Positions 32,897-41,614 are shown, counted from the first letter of the stretch. The stretch: 64,000 nt of DNA from Actinoplanes campanulatus (GCF_014647795.1 NZ_BMPW01000003.1:248001-312000), one strand, 5' to 3'. Notes: a model not told the origin generated them from the sequence alone. Numbers and translations: made by a program.

Positions 32897-34999
32897 GTGC
32901 TCAACGGGATCGACGACATCGACTGGTTCGCGCTGGACGGCGCCTACGGCCCGTGCACCGAGGCCCCGGACATCCTGCGCGCCATCGCCTCCCCCGATCC
33001 GGAGAAGGCCGGCGAGGGCCGCTACGACTTCTTTTCCAGCATCTGGCATCAGAACACCGTCTACCCGGTGACCGCCGAGGTGATCCCGTTCCTGGTGGAG
33101 CTGGCCGGCACCCCCGGCGTGCACCAGCGCGACCACCTGCTGCACGCCCTCGGCTCCCTCTGCGACCCCGACCAGGTCAACGGCGAGGCGCGGAACCTGG
33201 TCCGGGCCTCGGTGGCGGTGCACAGCGGCCCGCTGCTGCCTCTGCTCACCGACCCGGATCCGGAGATCCGGGCACAGGCCGCCTACGCGGCCGCATGGAG
33301 CGGTCCGCACTTCACCGACGCTCTGCGTGAGCGCTGGGCCGTCGAGACCCATCCAGCGGTACGCGCGATGCTGCTCCCCGGTCTGGCCATGCTGGATCCG
33401 GTCGCGGCCGGGCCACTGCTGGACGACGCCCTGCACGACCCCGCCCCGCAGGTCCGGGCCGCCGCCGCGGTGGCTCTCACCCGCACCGGGCAGCCACTGC
33501 CGGACGGTGCGCTGGAAGCGGTCGGGTCCGCGTTCGCCGAAGCCAACCCGTACGAGAACGCCTGGTCCGGCCAGCACCCCGGCTGGCAGCTCGTGTTCCG
33601 GGCGGCCGGCACCGCATCCGCCCGGGTGCTGGCAGCCCGGATGGCCGCGGCCACCGACCCGGAGGCCCGGGTCCGGCTGGCGCACATCCTGGCCGACCGT
33701 TTCCACGGTTCCCGGTCGGCGGCGGCCGACCTGCTGCCGGTGGTCCGCGACCTGTTCACCGACCCGGACCCGAAGGTGCGCGACGCCGCGGGCTTCGCCG
33801 TCCTGGCCGCCGGGGAGGCCGCCGCCCCGCTCGCCGACGTGCTGATCGCCGACGGCGGCCACGACGCGCTGGACGTCCTGGTTCGCCTCGGCCACCCCGG
33901 ATACGCGCCGCTCCTGCTCGCCGCCTGGGCGGCCGGTGAGTCGCCGCGGGTCCTGGACACGTTCACCCACCCGGAACCGCCACCGTTCGATCCGGCGGTG
34001 CTCACCGCCATCCGCGAACGGCTCGCCCGGCCACCCGCCCGGCACTCCTCGCTCTTCGCGGCGTCCATGGCCGGCGACCCCGTCGGCGACCTGCTCCACG
34101 TGCTGCGCTCCTGGGGCCCGGCCGCCGCCGGCGCCGTCCCCGAGATCGTCGCCTGCCTGCCCCACCACCCGGCCGCCGCCGCCCCCGCCCTGGCCGCGAT
34201 CCTCCCCACCACACTCCCCGCGACAGACCCCACCGCATTTTCCGAGGTGAGCCCGGCCGCGAATCCGGTCGCGCTCGCCGCGATCCCGGCCCTGACCGCC
34301 CGGGCCGAGGCCGGCGACGTCCGGTGTGGACACGCCGTGCTCCGGCTGACCGGCGACGCGGCCCCGCTGGTCACCGCCGCGGCACACCTGCTCGGCACCG
34401 ATTCCGGATCCGCCTTCGAGCTGGACCTCGTCGCCGACGCCGGTCCGGCGGCCGCGCCGCTGCTGCCGCTCCTCACCCGCTGGTTCACCGGCGCGGCCGA
34501 ACCGGATCACGGGCAGCGCCGAACCCAGGTCGCCGCCGCCCGGGTGGCCTGGCGGGCCACCGGCGACACCGGACCGTTCCTGCCCACCCTGCGCGCGCTG
34601 GTCCGGGCCGGTTTCGGCCCCGGCGGCCTGGCCGCCGACCTCCTGACGGAGACCGGCGAGGGCGCGGACCTCACCCACGAGATCCGGCGGCTGCTCAACT
34701 CCGATTGGTACGCCCGCAGCCGCGCCGCCCGGGCCCTGCACCGCCTGGGCGTCCCCGCCGAGGACCTGGTGCCCGCCCTGCTGACCGCCGTCGCCTCCGG
34801 CCACCGGGACGCCCACGACGCCCTGAACACCCTGGCGACCATCCGGGCGGTGACCGCGGTCCCGGCCCTGACCACGATGGCCGACCGCGACGAACGCCAC
34901 CCGGCGAGCGCCCCCGGCGACCTCTCCTGGAACGACGACCTGTTCCGCCGCCACCTCCGCACCACGATCGTCGCCCTCACCCCCGTGACCGGGCGATGA
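32897..34999 (+). CDS. HEAT-repeat protein
   Basis: A 700-aa, almost wholly helical Ala-rich cytoplasmic protein built of HEAT/PBS-lyase-like repeats, for example PEIRAQAAYAAAWSG, PQVRAAAAVALTRTG, PEARVRLAHILADRF and PKVRDAAGFAVLAAG. The N-terminus is a distinct conserved block: WFALDGAYGPCTEAPDILR then HQNTVYPVTAEVIPFLVELA. To my knowledge such HEAT proteins recur in actinobacteria, some near immunity or toxin loci. The GTG at 32897 follows TACCGT by six bases (leaderless). Its TGA overlaps the ATG of the next gene, so the two are translated together and may form a complex. No catalytic motif is visible. Confidence 0.8.
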   Translation: MLNGIDDIDWFALDGAYGPCTEAPDILRAIASPDPEKAGEGRYDFFSSIWHQNTVYPVTAEVIPFLVELAGTPGVHQRDHLLHALGSLCDPDQVNGEARNLVRASVAVHSGPLLPLLTDPDPEIRAQAAYAAAWSGPHFTDALRERWAVETHPAVRAMLLPGLAMLDPVAAGPLLDDALHDPAPQVRAAAAVALTRTGQPLPDGALEAVGSAFAEANPYENAWSGQHPGWQLVFRAAGTASARVLAARMAAATDPEARVRLAHILADRFHGSRSAAADLLPVVRDLFTDPDPKVRDAAGFAVLAAGEAAAPLADVLIADGGHDALDVLVRLGHPGYAPLLLAAWAAGESPRVLDTFTHPEPPPFDPAVLTAIRERLARPPARHSSLFAASMAGDPVGDLLHVLRSWGPAAAGAVPEIVACLPHHPAAAAPALAAILPTTLPATDPTAFSEVSPAANPVALAAIPALTARAEAGDVRCGHAVLRLTGDAAPLVTAAAHLLGTDSGSAFELDLVADAGPAAAPLLPLLTRWFTGAAEPDHGQRRTQVAAARVAWRATGDTGPFLPTLRALVRAGFGPGGLAADLLTETGEGADLTHEIRRLLNSDWYARSRAARALHRLGVPAEDLVPALLTAVASGHRDAHDALNTLATIRAVTAVPALTTMADRDERHPASAPGDLSWNDDLFRRHLRTTIVALTPVTGR

Positions 35000-36312
35000 C
35001 CATGTTGTGGGGCGAGGTCGAGGTCTATCAGGGGCGGATGTTCGTGACCCAGGGGCGGTTCACCACCGGGGCGCACATCGCGGACGGCGCCTCCGACGAA
35101 CAGCTCGGGCAGACGATCCTCGACGTCTACGCCATGCCCTCGGAGCCGTGGAAGAACGACCGGGGCCCGTGGCGGGAATTCTGTGCGAACGTCGTCGGGA
35201 TTCCGGCTGACCGGTACCGACCCGAGAAGAGCGCCCGGGTCTTCCAGAGAATGGAAAAGTGGACCTTCGGGACCTACTTCGACCCGGACGTGTCGATCCC
35301 GGGCGACGCCACGCCGGCTGAGCTCGGCGCCTTCGTGCGCCGCGAACTCGCCGCGCTCGAACCGGACTGGCCGACGGTCCGGTGCGCGGCGATCGAGACG
35401 TCGGCGGCCGGCGGTGTGGTCGTCATGCCGGCCGTCCGCACTCGCCTGGTCGGCCCGGCCCGGCCGGTCGAGGCGGAGGCCGGGCCGCTACTCGCCGCCG
35501 TCCGGGCCGCGCTCGCCGACTCCGATGACGATCGCCGGGAGCATCGCGACTATCTCGAGGCGCTCGCCGCCGCCGACATCGACCCGCGGCTGTTGCGGGG
35601 CGCCGCGCGGTTGGCGGTGGAGGAGCTGTCCACCGGCACGATCCGGATCACCGGCGTGGGCAGCGCGGGCAACCGGCCGGTCGAGCATCAGGTTTGGCTG
35701 GGATCCGCCGACGACCTGGCCGCCGTCTGTGACGAGGTGTTGCGGATGCTTCCCGAGCTTCGGGTCGAACATCTGCCTCCGGGCACGCCCACCGGCGAGA
35801 GCTTCGGTATCAAGATCTGCTGGCTGGCGGTGCGCGGGAGCACGGTCGAGGAGGTGGCCGCCGCGGTCGGTTTGGAGGGCGCCTGGGAGGAGGGCTGGGA
35901 GGAGGGCGTGGCGGCCGCCTACGAGGACGGGGTCTTCGTCTCGCCGCCCGCCGCCGGCTGGATCTTCGTGGTGGGCCAGGTGCTCGGCGCGCCGATGGCG
36001 GCGGACCTCAGCGCCCGGCTCGGCGCCGAGGTGCAGTTCTTCGGCAACCACCGCGTCGTCGACTACGCCGAGTGCGCGCTGGCCGTCGGCGGGCGCCTGA
36101 TCCGCCACGTCTATTGCTGCGAGGGTGTCGAGGGGTGCCAGCAGCAGGGCGAGCCGACGCCGGTGGAGATCGAGCTCGGCTGGTCGGACGACTGGTGGAT
36201 CGATCAGGACGACGTCATGCGGATCGCCGCCGCCTGGAGCATCGATCCGCACGCCCTGAACGTGACCGAGTCGAGCCCCCGCCCCGGCCTGCTGGGCCGG
36301 ATCGACGAATAG
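34996..36312 (+). CDS. Uncharacterised protein coupled to the HEAT-repeat gene
   Basis: I do not recognise this 438-aa protein with certainty. It is acidic, soluble and has at least two parts. Residues about 1-100 contain WGEVEVYQGRMFVTQGRF and WKNDRGPWREFCANVVG. Residues about 265-438 contain FGIKICWLAVRGSTVEEVA, VSPPAAGWIFVVG and QFFGNHRVVDYAECALAVGG, then WSIDPHALN. The second part is reminiscent of small actinobacterial immunity-like or SMI1/KNR4-type scaffolds, but that is only a resemblance. There is no signal peptide or membrane helix. Its ATG overlaps the HEAT gene stop (ATGA), which is the strongest clue to its role. Confidence 0.75.
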   Translation: MTMLWGEVEVYQGRMFVTQGRFTTGAHIADGASDEQLGQTILDVYAMPSEPWKNDRGPWREFCANVVGIPADRYRPEKSARVFQRMEKWTFGTYFDPDVSIPGDATPAELGAFVRRELAALEPDWPTVRCAAIETSAAGGVVVMPAVRTRLVGPARPVEAEAGPLLAAVRAALADSDDDRREHRDYLEALAAADIDPRLLRGAARLAVEELSTGTIRITGVGSAGNRPVEHQVWLGSADDLAAVCDEVLRMLPELRVEHLPPGTPTGESFGIKICWLAVRGSTVEEVAAAVGLEGAWEEGWEEGVAAAYEDGVFVSPPAAGWIFVVGQVLGAPMAADLSARLGAEVQFFGNHRVVDYAECALAVGGRLIRHVYCCEGVEGCQQQGEPTPVEIELGWSDDWWIDQDDVMRIAAAWSIDPHALNVTESSPRPGLLGRIDE

Positions 36313-36370
36313 ACCGGCGGACGCCGTCACCGCGGAGCGTGCCCGGCAGCGACCGTCACGGCTGTTTGGG

Positions 36371-37090
36371 CTACCGCGCCGCCGCTCTGGAACGGAGGCC
36401 GAAGCGGCGGCCGGCTCCCCCGTCCGCCGCTGACGACGGCCGCCAGCGGACGCGGCGGTCGAGTACCGCGCGGGACATGACGTAGACGCAGGTGCAGCCG
36501 TTCACGAAGGCGGCGACCACGTCGCTGGGGTGGTGCATGCCGCGGTACATGCGGGCCAGCGCCACCCCGGCCGGGACCAGCACGAGCGCCCAGCACAGAG
36601 CCTTCAGCCAGGTGTGCCGGGCCAGCATCGCCAGCAGGACGGCGAGGCCCAGGTAGAGGGCGACGGCGGCCGAGGTGTGCCCGGACGGGAAGCTGGAGGT
36701 GGGTGGCGATTCGTCCATCCGGGGCACGTCCGGCCGGGGCCGGTCGATGGCGACCGTGGTGAAGTAGAAGACCAGCGCCTGGGCGGTCACCGCGAGGCAG
36801 AGGAAGAGCGGCTCACGGACCCGGCGCAGGGTGAGCGCGAGCACGAGCGCGGCCACCGCTGTCACGCCGACGATCCGGGGCGTGTCGGCGATGCCGCTGG
36901 CCAGGTGTGACACGTCGCTGAGCGTCTCGGTGCGGTGCCCGGCGAAGTACCGGTTCACCCCGTCCTCGACGGTCAGCGGCCAGAGGTGGGTGGCCGCGCG
37001 GGTCAGCAGCACCCCGAGTCCGATCATGACGGCCAGCAGGGCGGCGATCGGCAGCAGCACCCGCTTGAGGGCTTGTACGGCTATCGGCAC
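36371..37090 (-). CDS. PAP2-family membrane phosphatase (downstream copy)
   Basis: Type-2 phosphatidic acid phosphatase-like protein, 239 aa, about six membrane helices. The three-part active site is IDRPRPDVP, SSFPSGHTSAA and ARMYRGMHHPSD. Substrates in this family are lipid phosphates such as undecaprenyl-PP, phosphatidate or decaprenyl-phosphoryl intermediates; which applies here is unknown. I favour GTG 37090 (MPIAVQALKRVLLP), as a GTG at 37126 would overlap the upstream phosphatase. The C-terminal 30 residues are Arg-rich and cytoplasmic. It is the second of a tandem PAP2 pair. Confidence 0.85.
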   Translation of the reverse strand: MPIAVQALKRVLLPIAALLAVMIGLGVLLTRAATHLWPLTVEDGVNRYFAGHRTETLSDVSHLASGIADTPRIVGVTAVAALVLALTLRRVREPLFLCLAVTAQALVFYFTTVAIDRPRPDVPRMDESPPTSSFPSGHTSAAVALYLGLAVLLAMLARHTWLKALCWALVLVPAGVALARMYRGMHHPSDVVAAFVNGCTCVYVMSRAVLDRRVRWRPSSAADGGAGRRFGLRSRAAAR

Positions 37091-37100
37091 GGCCGTTGCG

Positions 37101-37781
37101 TTACCCCAACGGGCCACTCCGGACACCCACCCGCCGGCGGGGTCGGGCGCCGGCCCGCCGGAAGACGAGCAGGGTGATCGCCGGGACGACCGCGCCGAGC
37201 AGGAGACCGGCCACCACGTCGCTGGTCCAGTGCACGCCGAGGACCACCCGGCTGACCGCGGTGCCCACCGGGATCAGCACGGCCGCCGCCCACAGGGCCC
37301 GGACGTGCGGGAAGATCACCACGAAGACGGCCATGCCGACGGCGGCGTTGAGGGCGTGGCCGGACGGGAAGGCGTACCCGACGGCCCGCGCCACCGGCTC
37401 CAGCAGGTCCGGGCGGTCCCGGCCGACCAGCAGTTTGATCCCGCCGCCGAGCAGCCCGCCGACGACCGTCGTGACGGCCACCCAGACGGCCGGCCGGCGG
37501 GCGCCGCGGCGGACCAGCCAGATCACCAGCAGCAGCGCGGCCAGCCGGAAGACGTTCGGCTGGAAGACGTTCGTCCACCAGGTCATCGCGGTGGTCAGGG
37601 CCGGGCTGTCCAGGGCGGCCCCGTGCAGCCGGTCGGTGATCGACCGGTCGAACGAGTGCAGCGGCTCCCAGCCGCCCACCACCAGGGCGGCGAGCAGGGC
37701 GAACGGGATGAGCGGGAGAACGGCGACTCCCGCCGCCACGCCCGCCCGCGCTTCTAGGGAGATCTCCTGGTCCGGCTGCAT
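37101..37781 (-). CDS. PAP2-family membrane phosphatase (upstream copy)
   Basis: A 226-aa PAP2 protein with about five or six helices and the active-site motifs GRDRPDL (with upstream K: IKLLVGRDRPD), AFPSGHALNAA and SRVVLGVHWTSD. It differs enough from its neighbour to suggest a separate substrate or membrane face rather than a recent duplication. The ATG at 37781 follows TAATGA by six bases (leaderless), and a 10-bp inverted repeat covers the region just upstream. The 10-bp gap to the second PAP2 gene suggests one message. Confidence 0.87.
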   Translation of the reverse strand: MQPDQEISLEARAGVAAGVAVLPLIPFALLAALVVGGWEPLHSFDRSITDRLHGAALDSPALTTAMTWWTNVFQPNVFRLAALLLVIWLVRRGARRPAVWVAVTTVVGGLLGGGIKLLVGRDRPDLLEPVARAVGYAFPSGHALNAAVGMAVFVVIFPHVRALWAAAVLIPVGTAVSRVVLGVHWTSDVVAGLLLGAVVPAITLLVFRRAGARPRRRVGVRSGPLG

Positions 37782-37793
37782 GGCGAGTCATTA

Positions 37794-37825
37794 CCCCACA
37801 GGTCGCCTGGATAGCACCTGTGGGG
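37794..37825. promoter_or_regulatory. Inverted repeat upstream of the PAP2 pair
   Basis: CCCCACAGGT (37794-37803) and ACCTGTGGGG (37816-37825) are perfect 10-bp arms with 12 bp between; the arm centres are 22 bp, two helical turns, apart. It abuts the -10 hexamer TAATGA of the PAP2 gene (37793-37788), which suits an operator. It could also fold as the terminator of the upstream AAA gene, though no T-run follows. Confidence 0.6.
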
Positions 37826-37934
37826 CCTTGAGGGTGACCACCCGCGTCAGCCCGGCGGGCGCGCCGCGGCCGTGCGCCGGCAGCGCCTCGCGGGTCGCCC
37901 ACGGCAGAGCGCGTAGCCCGTACCAGAAAATGAT

Positions 37935-39380
37935 CTAAGAATGACCCCGCAGATCCCGGACCGAGGTGATCAGCTCCTCCTGGGAGATCGGGGTGACCGG
38001 GCCGCCGCGCGCCTCCTGCATGGCCTTGCCGAGTTGCAGGCGGCGCAGCACCTCCTTGATGTCGGCGCCGGTCATGCCGGTGCTGGCGACGGCCAGCGCG
38101 TTCAGGTCGAGATCGTCGGCGAACATCCGGAAGCCGGGGGTCTCGTGGGCGGTGATCAGCCCGCGGATCATCTTGCGGAAGATCTCGGCGCGGCTCACCT
38201 CGTCCGGGCGCGGGATGCTCAGCTTCACGTCGAAGCGGCCGGACCGGGTCAGCGACTCGTCCACCCGGTGCGGGAAGTTGGTGGTGGCCACCACGATGAC
38301 GTTCGGGTTCTCCTCGATCAGATCGTTCATCTCCTGCTTGAAGATGCCGGCCACGGCGTTGAGCGCCTGGCTCGCCGCGTCCCCGCCGGCGCCCGCGTAG
38401 CTGACGATCGAGTCGAACTCGTCGAAGAGCATCACCGTCGCGGTGCGGTAGCGGCGCGCGTCGCGGAAGATCTGCTTGATGTTGCGCTCCGAGCCGCCGA
38501 GCCACTTGTCCAGGATCTCCGGGGTGCGGATCTCCCGGAAGTCGGCGCCGATCTCGTTGGCCAGCGCCCGTGACAGCATGGTCTTGCCGGTGCCGGGCGG
38601 GCCGTACATGAGGATGCCCTGCGGACGGCGGGCGCCCCACCGGGCCATCGCCTCCGGATGCCGGAACGAGATCGCGATCTGGCGCAACTCGGCGACCACG
38701 TCGGTCAGGCCGCCGACCATGTCCAGCGTGACCGTCTCGGTGGTCGGTGGCGCCTTCGGCACCGCCTCCCGGCTGATCACGAAACGCCGCCCGTCGAGCG
38801 AGCCCGGCCCGGCCAGGTCGGTCACCGCCTGGAGGGTGAGGGTGACGAAGGCGCGCAGGTCGGCCGGGGTGACCTCGTCGCGCGGCACCCGCGCCTCGAC
38901 GCGGGCCACGGTGCCGTCCGCCTCGTAGGTGACGGCCGCTTCGAGACCGGCGGCGGCGTCGGCGAGGACTTCCGGTTCGCGCTCGGCCGGTTTCTCCAGA
39001 CCCAGTTTCCGGTACGCCGCGGCGGCGGCCGTCCCGACGCCGTCGACCAGCCTCGTGACCACCTGGTCGCCGGCGGCGATCCGACGGGCCAGCAGCGGGC
39101 CCAGCGGGTCGATGCTCAGCACGATGCCGCGCATCCGGTGCTCGGTGGCCAGCGGGGTGCTGAGGGTGGTGATCCGGGCGGTGAAGACGTGGTCGGTGGC
39201 GTCGGCCGCGACGGTCAGGTCGACCCGCTGGACCGGGGCCGGCCAGGCGGCCCGGCGCAGCGGCTCCACCGGGTTGACCCGCGCGGCGGCGAGCAGGGTG
39301 ACCGCGTCGACCAGCTCGACGGTCGCGCCGGCGAACTCGAACGTCTCGGTACGCGGCCGTGCGAAGCTCGCGTCGGTCAT
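37935..39380 (-). CDS. AAA-family ATPase with a novel N-terminal domain
   Basis: A 481-aa soluble ATPase with one classical AAA domain (about 230-460) like those of Cdc48/proteasomal ATPases. It shows Walker A GPPGTGKT, Walker B VMLFDEFDS, sensor-1 VVATTNFPHR and the arginine-finger region SLTRSGRFDVKL; the pore-loop region is EILDKWLGGSE. The first 225 residues are beta-rich and Val/Ala-rich, with no domain I recognise, and probably bind substrate. The AAA domain probably forms a hexameric unfoldase or remodeller. The ATG at 39380 has GGAGG six bases upstream. No protease or partner is adjacent; a small antitoxin-like gene diverges from it. Confidence 0.82.
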   Translation of the reverse strand: MTDASFARPRTETFEFAGATVELVDAVTLLAAARVNPVEPLRRAAWPAPVQRVDLTVAADATDHVFTARITTLSTPLATEHRMRGIVLSIDPLGPLLARRIAAGDQVVTRLVDGVGTAAAAAYRKLGLEKPAEREPEVLADAAAGLEAAVTYEADGTVARVEARVPRDEVTPADLRAFVTLTLQAVTDLAGPGSLDGRRFVISREAVPKAPPTTETVTLDMVGGLTDVVAELRQIAISFRHPEAMARWGARRPQGILMYGPPGTGKTMLSRALANEIGADFREIRTPEILDKWLGGSERNIKQIFRDARRYRTATVMLFDEFDSIVSYAGAGGDAASQALNAVAGIFKQEMNDLIEENPNVIVVATTNFPHRVDESLTRSGRFDVKLSIPRPDEVSRAEIFRKMIRGLITAHETPGFRMFADDLDLNALAVASTGMTGADIKEVLRRLQLGKAMQEARGGPVTPISQEELITSVRDLRGHS

Positions 39381-39472
39381 GGTGTCCTCCGGTCGGGTAT
39401 CCGGGCACGACCATCCCAGCGTGACACGGTGACGCACGGTTTGGCCCGTCACCCAGCGGGCATGCGGCTGCC

Positions 39473-39658
39473 ATGACTGACTTCCTAGACAAGGCCAAGA
39501 AGTTCGCCGACCAGCACGACGAGCAGGTGGATCAGGGCCTGGAGAAGGCCGGCGACCAGATCGACGAGCGAACCGGGAACAGATACTCGGACCAGATCGG
39601 CCGGGGTGTCGACGAGGCGCAGAAACGCACCGGGGAGGGGGACACCGTTCCGGGTTGA
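39473..39658 (+). CDS. Small MT0933-type antitoxin-like protein
   Basis: A 61-aa, very hydrophilic protein: MTDFLDKAKKFADQHDEQVD, then DQIDERTGNRYSDQIGRGVD. This pattern (short helix, 'D.rTg.kys.qid.g.d') is the MT0933 antitoxin-like family, common in actinobacteria, usually as solo genes. No toxin partner is recognisable on either side, so a toxin-antitoxin role is doubtful. It diverges from the AAA ATPase gene with 92 bp between starts. Confidence 0.72.
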   Translation: MTDFLDKAKKFADQHDEQVDQGLEKAGDQIDERTGNRYSDQIGRGVDEAQKRTGEGDTVPG

Positions 39659-39692
39659 TGACGGGCGATGCCCGGGGTGGCAGGATGGCGGG

Positions 39693-40250
39693 ATGCTGGT
39701 CGTGTTCGCGCACAGCAGCACCGGGTCTACCGTCGCCACCGTGCACCGGGCCGATGGGGTGGTCATGCAACTGCCTGGGCACGACCGGAAATATCGGGTA
39801 CCGCACGACCTGGCACACTTCGCGACCGAGCGGGCCCTCGACATGGCCGGCGGCGTGTTCGGTTCGATCGCGGCCGGCGCCGTCTTCGCGAACATGCGCC
39901 TGGTCAGCGGCCGGCCCCGCCATGACGCGCCGGCCCGCGGCAAGCGGATCCTCGAGGCCAACAAGCAGACGCTCGGTCTGGCCGAGGTGCTGGCCGGGGT
40001 GATCCATCAGGTGGTCGAGACCGGCGACCCGGCCCCGGTCGCCCCGATGGTCCACAACGCCTATGCGGTGCTGGATCCGGGCGGGTTCCCGTGGAGCGAC
40101 GACCAGGTCGGCGCGGCGGTCCGTGACCTGACCGAGCTGACCGCCGAGTGGGAGGCGCAGGGAACGCTCCGCGTCACCTGGCCGGACCATCTGATCGCCG
40201 CCCCTCCCCCGCCGCGCGGCATCCGGCGTGGCCGCCGCGGCCGCACCTGA
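39693..40250 (+). CDS. Hypothetical protein
   Basis: A 185-aa protein of unknown family. The first third is beta-rich (LVVFAHSSTGSTVATVHRAD), the middle helical (DLAHFATERALDMAGGVFGS, EANKQTLGLAEVLAGVIHQV), and the tail basic (RGIRRGRRGR). There is no signal peptide. I placed the start at ATG 39693, where the conserved-looking hydrophobic segment begins; a frame open further upstream overlaps the antitoxin-like gene and has poorer composition. It ends 40 bp from the convergent hydrolase gene. Confidence 0.6.
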   Translation: MLVVFAHSSTGSTVATVHRADGVVMQLPGHDRKYRVPHDLAHFATERALDMAGGVFGSIAAGAVFANMRLVSGRPRHDAPARGKRILEANKQTLGLAEVLAGVIHQVVETGDPAPVAPMVHNAYAVLDPGGFPWSDDQVGAAVRDLTELTAEWEAQGTLRVTWPDHLIAAPPPPRGIRRGRRGRT

Positions 40251-40289
40251 CCGGGCGTCGACGCTGACGCCCGGCTCGGCGTACCGGGC

Positions 40290-41216
40290 CTACCTGACGT
40301 AGGTGACGGTGACGTTCGGGTCGGCGGCGTCGCCGGTGGTGTAGACGTACTTCCTGGCCGCGCTGTCGCCGGTCTGGGCCAGCAGCCACTGGGCCGACCA
40401 GCGGGCGATCGTCTCGACGCCGGTCGCCTGGTCGAGGGTCTGGGCGGACGGGTCGGGGGCGGCGCCGGCCGGGTTCTGGCCGTCGGTGATGCCGTAGTGG
40501 TTGGCGCCGGTCAGGGAGATGAACGCCTTGGGGGTGCCTGCGGTCAGGTGGTAGGTGGTCTCGCCCTCGGCCGGGCCGGCGACGCCGTCGGCCAGGCCCT
40601 GGAGGTAGCCGACCGGGACGGTGTTGAGGACCGGCAGGACGAGTTCGGTGCCGGGCAGCACGTTGTTGCCGCCGTAGGTGACGACCGCCTCGAGCTCGCT
40701 CGGCGCGGTGTTCGCGATCGTGCAGAACGGGATGACGCAGAGGCCGGTGCTGACGCTGAGCGCGGTGGCCGCGCCGAACGAGTGTCCGGAGAGGACCAGC
40801 GTGTTCTCGTCGATCCGCCGGTAGAGCGGGGAGGCGGGGTTGTCGTCCTCGGCCTCGGCCCAGTCGACGGTCCAGCCGGCCTGGGCGCCCTCGGGGTAGA
40901 GGCCGCTCACGCCGAACAGGCTGCGGGTGTGGTTGGGGACGGCGACGACGAACCCGTACGAGGCGAGGATCCCCGCGTACGCCGAGTAGTTCGCCTTGTC
41001 GACGTTGGCGCCCTGGAGGAAGAGCGCGACCGGCAGCCGGGTGCCGGTCGTCGGGTAGTAGACGTCGGCGCTGTCGCCGTTGATCGTCGTCGTATAGCTC
41101 GCGACCGCCGTGGGGGCGGCGGACGCGGGCGCCGGCACGGAAAGCGCCGCGGCAAGGAGGGCGGCCGAGGCCACCACCGCCTGTCGTTTCCAAGAACGGA
41201 ACAGTGTCACATTCAT
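40290..41216 (-). CDS. Secreted alpha/beta hydrolase, chlorophyllase/PET-hydrolase-like
   Basis: Exported esterase-like enzyme of 308 aa. A signal peptide (about 1-33) ends PAPASA. The oxyanion strand is VALFLQGANVD, the nucleophile elbow is SGHSFGAA (catalytic Ser), and the late His is probably in LTGANHYGIT. Two Cys pairs are plausible (LCVIPFCTI). Closest families are chlorophyllase-like and lipase/cutinase-like secreted esterases; a polyester or lipid ester substrate is a guess. The ATG at 41216 follows TAGTCC by six bases (leaderless). Confidence 0.8.
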   Translation of the reverse strand: MNVTLFRSWKRQAVVASAALLAAALSVPAPASAAPTAVASYTTTINGDSADVYYPTTGTRLPVALFLQGANVDKANYSAYAGILASYGFVVAVPNHTRSLFGVSGLYPEGAQAGWTVDWAEAEDDNPASPLYRRIDENTLVLSGHSFGAATALSVSTGLCVIPFCTIANTAPSELEAVVTYGGNNVLPGTELVLPVLNTVPVGYLQGLADGVAGPAEGETTYHLTAGTPKAFISLTGANHYGITDGQNPAGAAPDPSAQTLDQATGVETIARWSAQWLLAQTGDSAARKYVYTTGDAADPNVTVTYVR

Positions 41217-41307
41217 GGATACGGACTATGTCGATCGATCGATGCGGCGTCAAGAGCCGGAACCTGTGGATTGGGTCGCCACGGCCCGCCGGGCCCGGAA
41301 GACTGGT

Positions 41308-41610
41308 GACGATGTCGTCGGTGCTGGCGGTCTCAACCCCAAGGCCGCGGTCCTCTACCTGTCGCTGATCCCGCAGTTCATCCGGCCGGACGCCGGTCAT
41401 GTGGTGGCGCAGGGCTTCCTGCTGGGCGGGGTGCAGCTGACCGTCAGCATGGCGGTGAACCTGGCGATCATCCTGGCCGCCGGCACGATCGCGGTGTTCC
41501 TCGGCCGCCGCCCCGGCTGGCTGCGGGCCCAGCGCTGGGTCATGGGCAGTGTGCTCGGCCTGATCGCGGTGAGGCTGGCCACCGACCGGGGCCGCCCACT
41601 GCCGGTGTAA
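41308..41610 (+). pseudogene. Truncated LysE/RhtB-family exporter (C-terminal half)
   Basis: From about GGLNPKAAVLYLSLIPQFIR to the TGA-like end at 41610 (stop TAA) this is clearly the C-terminal half of a LysE/RhtB amino-acid exporter; 'NPKA..ff....PQF' is the family's central motif. Three helices remain, ending LRAQRWVMGSVLGLIAVRLA. The N-terminal half, with the first helices, is absent. Upstream the frame runs into the promoter region of the divergent hydrolase with no plausible start. I call it a decayed gene left after a deletion or rearrangement. Confidence 0.7.
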
Positions 41611-41614
41611 GCGC

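Noticed and set aside
34324-34995. N-terminal extension of the 438-aa protein back to 34324
   Set aside because: It would overlap the HEAT gene in another frame with Arg/Pro-rich shadow sequence; ATG 34996 with ATGA coupling is the natural start.
39473-40250. Toxin-antitoxin pair formed by the 61-aa protein and its downstream neighbour
   Set aside because: MT0933-type proteins are commonly solitary, and the 185-aa neighbour has no toxin-like motif or overlap.
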